Source of the DNA: Deltaproteobacteria bacterium
GTDB taxonomy: Bacteria; Myxococcota_A; Polyangia; Nannocystales; Nannocystaceae
Direction of reading: 5' to 3'
NCBI GenBank assembly: GCA_947492135.1
Contig: CANLQR010000017.1
Span: 1 to 35,014 of the forward strand
Length of the DNA: 35,014 nucleotides
The position numbers were made by a program, and so were the translations under genes. Numbering within the stretch: position 1 is the stretch's first letter; every line of letters starts with the position of its first letter. The notes under the pieces are model-generated. The model did no database searches. It saw only the letters and a list, made by a program, of their open reading frames with translations, and was not told the DNA's origin. This document shows, in pieces, positions 33,147-35,014 of the stretch.

Positions 33147-33178
33147 AGAAGGAAGCGGCTATCATCCGCCCGACGTCG

Positions 33179-34315
33179 ATGCGCATCGCCTACGTCTTCG
33201 ATCAGCTGCTGCCGAAAACGGCTGCGGACACCGAGCAGGTCGTCAACACCGCGGCTGCGCTCGGCGCCTGCGGGATCGATGTCGACTTGATCCTCCCACG
33301 AGCGCGCGGCGTCGAACCGGTGGACGCCGAGTCGCTCGCGCGCTGGTACGACGTCGAACCGCGCTTTGTCGTGCACAACGTCGGCAGCGTCTATCCGGCG
33401 CACCGCGGGTTGGAGAAGCTCGGCCACGCCGTGGTCGGCCCATGGGCCCAGGCCACGCGCGGCGCCGACATCGTCTACACCCGCAACATCCCGACCCTGC
33501 TCGCGTTGCTCGCGATCTGCCGCCAGCCGGTCGTGTATGAGCACTTCCGACCGTGGCCGGCGCAATCACGGGCGATGGCGGTGCTGTTTGGTCGGCTCGC
33601 GCGGCTTCGCCGGCCGCCGGCACTGGTGATGCACTCGGCGTATGCCGCGGCAAGCTACCTCGCCGTCGGATTTTCCCGATCGCGACTGCTGGTTGCCCAC
33701 AACGGCTGGGATCCGCGGCTCATGGAGCCCGCCATGAGCCCCGAGGCCGCCCGAGCGGCCTGCGGCATCGATCACCGGGGACCCGTGGTCGTCTACTCGG
33801 GGCACATCAACGAACGCAAGGGCCTGAGCACGCTGCTCGAGCTTGCCCAGACCTTCCGCGATGCGAAGTTCGTCCTCGTGGGATCCGAGGGCCACGGCCC
33901 AATCGAGGCCCGCGCCGCAACCATACCCAACGTCGAGATCCGCCCGTGGTGCTCGCGCCGCGCGCTGGTGCCGTTCCTCTACGCAGCCGATGTTCTCGCG
34001 CTGCCACCGAGTTCGGGCCCACTGCAGACCGTCGGCAACACCGTGCTGCCGCTCAAGACCTTCATCTACCTCGCGGCCGGCCGGGCGATCTTCGCCCCCA
34101 ACACTCCGGATCTCGCCGAGCTGCTTCGCGACGGCGACAATGCGCGCTTGGTCGCCCCCGATGATGCCGCTGCCGCCCGCGTCGCCATGGGTGAGCTGCT
34201 CGCGGACGCCTCGCTGCGCGCGCGGCTTGGCCAAGCCGCGCAGACGCAGGCCGCGTCGCTGACGTGGCAGGCCCGCGCCCAGAGTCTGGCCACGTTCTTG
34301 GAGGGCCTGCGATGA
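33179..34315 (+). CDS. GT4-family glycosyltransferase
   Basis: A 378-residue GT-B fold transferase. The N-terminal half starts MRIAYVFDQLLPKTAADTEQVVNTAAAL, the usual first strand and loop. The C-terminal half begins near residue 200 with VVVYSGHINERKGLSTLLELAQTF and FVLVGSEG, characteristic of GT4. A donor-site glutamate of the EX7E kind is not clear: PPSSGPLQTVGNTVLPLKTFIYLAAGRAIFAPN occupies that region. Sugar and acceptor cannot be read. ATG 33179 is the first good start after the flippase stop at 33146; a GAAGGAAG lies rather far upstream (about 22 bases). The end overlaps the next gene by ATGA. Confidence 0.88.
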   Translation: MRIAYVFDQLLPKTAADTEQVVNTAAALGACGIDVDLILPRARGVEPVDAESLARWYDVEPRFVVHNVGSVYPAHRGLEKLGHAVVGPWAQATRGADIVYTRNIPTLLALLAICRQPVVYEHFRPWPAQSRAMAVLFGRLARLRRPPALVMHSAYAAASYLAVGFSRSRLLVAHNGWDPRLMEPAMSPEAARAACGIDHRGPVVVYSGHINERKGLSTLLELAQTFRDAKFVLVGSEGHGPIEARAATIPNVEIRPWCSRRALVPFLYAADVLALPPSSGPLQTVGNTVLPLKTFIYLAAGRAIFAPNTPDLAELLRDGDNARLVAPDDAAAARVAMGELLADASLRARLGQAAQTQAASLTWQARAQSLATFLEGLR

Positions 34316-35014
34316 ATCGGCCACGGGCGTGCGTGTTCAGCACGAACTTTCTCGAGTACAGCCAGACCTTCGTCCACGACGAACTACGCCACCACGATCG
34401 CTGGGACGCCTCGGTCATTTGCCATCATCGCGCCAACGCCGATCGGTTTCCGTTCGACGACGTACTGGTGCTGGACCGCCAAGGCCTGGCAGGCCGACTC
34501 GACGGGCTGCTGTACAAGGCCACCGGCAACAGCCCCACCGCACTTCGCTGGATACGCGAGCATCGCTTCGATCTGCTGCACGCTCACTTCGGTCCGGCGT
34601 CGATGTACGCGCTGGGCCCGGCGATGCTGTTCGACCTGCCGCTGGTGGTCACCTACCATGGCTACGACGTGCCGCTGCTCAGCTCGCAGCAGCGGCTGCG
34701 ACCGCGATACTGGCGATACTGGGCGCTGTCGCCCTTGATGCTGCGACGGGTCGACCGCTTCTTGCCGGCGTCGGACGAGCTCGCGCGCATGCTGATCGAG
34801 CTCGGTGCACCGGCCGAGCGTGTCCACGTTTGGCGGCTGGGCGTGACCATCCCGAGCGAGTGGACACCCCGAGCCCTGCATGACGACCCGCGGGTCGTCA
34901 TGATCGGAAGGTTCGTGGAAAAAAAGGGCTTCGATGTCGGCCTTCGGGCCTTCGCTCGACTCGCCGCTCGATTCCCTCGCGCGGTGCTGCAGATCGTCGG
35001 AGACGGCCCGGGGC
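34312..35014 (+). CDS. GT4-family glycosyltransferase, N-terminal part (runs off right edge)
   Basis: The reading frame from ATG 34312 is open to the window end, giving about 234 residues. It begins MNRPRACVFSTNFLEYSQTF and shows LLHAHFGPASMYALGPAMLF, then VTYHGYDVPLL, ASDELARMLIELGAPAERVHVWRLGV, and RVVMIGRFVEKKGFDVGLRAFARLA at the start of the second Rossmann half. HAHFG, HGYD and GRFVEKKG are landmarks of the colanic-acid/amylovoran type of GT4 enzymes. The EX7E donor site lies beyond the edge. The start overlaps the preceding gene by four bases, so the flippase and both transferases form one operon. Confidence 0.9.
   Translation, partial: MNRPRACVFSTNFLEYSQTFVHDELRHHDRWDASVICHHRANADRFPFDDVLVLDRQGLAGRLDGLLYKATGNSPTALRWIREHRFDLLHAHFGPASMYALGPAMLFDLPLVVTYHGYDVPLLSSQQRLRPRYWRYWALSPLMLRRVDRFLPASDELARMLIELGAPAERVHVWRLGVTIPSEWTPRALHDDPRVVMIGRFVEKKGFDVGLRAFARLAARFPRAVLQIVGDGPG

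Noticed and set aside
32297-33178. A long N-terminal extension of the first GT4 glycosyltransferase
   Set aside because: This stretch is an out-of-frame reading of the flippase gene and is Arg-rich; the GT-B fold begins exactly at ATG 33179.
1-35014. tRNA, rRNA, insertion sequence, integrase or phage genes
   Set aside because: No cloverleaf with a GTTCGA-type loop, no transposase or integrase motifs and no terminal inverted repeats with target duplications were found by reading; a tRNAscan or ISfinder search would be decisive.

Overview
The window is high-GC, densely coded bacterial chromosome, with about 30 genes, short spacers and many GTG starts. It looks like Myxococcota, probably the Nannocystaceae/Polyangia side. 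The reasons are the many secreted lipoproteins with Ser/Asp/Glu-rich linkers, a Gly/Ser-repeat plus C-terminal membrane tail followed by an Arg cluster (MYXO-CTERM-like), a degenerate sigma54-activator-type AAA+ protein, and FHA-linked signalling. No tRNA, rRNA, insertion sequence, prophage or CRISPR array was seen. No gene-free stretch exceeds 300 bases; the longest is about 263 bases, at 26651-26913.

Layout. 1-2469: the N-terminal part of a DEAD/DEAH helicase running off the left edge, a degenerate sigma54-activator-like AAA+ protein, and a divergent gene of unknown function. 2510-4285: dapD (lysine/peptidoglycan precursor), then a predicted membrane protein. 4302-7626: a minus-strand pair of a Slt70-like lytic transglycosylase lipoprotein and an FHA-GGDEF diguanylate cyclase. 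7830-9670: two plus-strand envelope proteins. 9689-15959: rsmB, a P460-like c-type cytochrome lipoprotein, a thioredoxin-fold-like protein without CxxC, a large lipoprotein, and two repeat-bearing membrane or secreted proteins. 15999-17716: panC, translationally coupled to an EamA-type transporter. 17723-23386: a DUF2914 membrane protein, ribonuclease D, a lipoprotein and aminopeptidase N.

23432-29763 is the most interesting block. A FadR-like repressor sits just behind a near-ideal FadR operator (AACTGGT-AAT-ACCAGTT). Its gene overlaps by ATGA with a histidine-rich fatty acid hydroxylase gene. An acyl-CoA synthetase gene converges on that pair. After a small predicted envelope protein come a hotdog thioesterase and a thiamine-diphosphate enzyme that matches the animal ILVBL/HACL2 (2-hydroxyacyl-CoA lyase) family much better than acetolactate synthase. 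Hydroxylase, ligase and lyase are the successive steps of fatty acid alpha-oxidation. I propose this as a FadR-controlled alpha-oxidation locus that shortens fatty acids by one carbon.

29711-35014: a lipoprotein with both a lipobox and a C-terminal anchor, then a DinB-like protein coupled to a Wzx-type flippase and two GT4 glycosyltransferases (the second runs off the right edge), which looks like the start of an exopolysaccharide or O-antigen cluster. Several convergent gene pairs carry both stop codons inside one inverted repeat, which may act as a shared bidirectional terminator.
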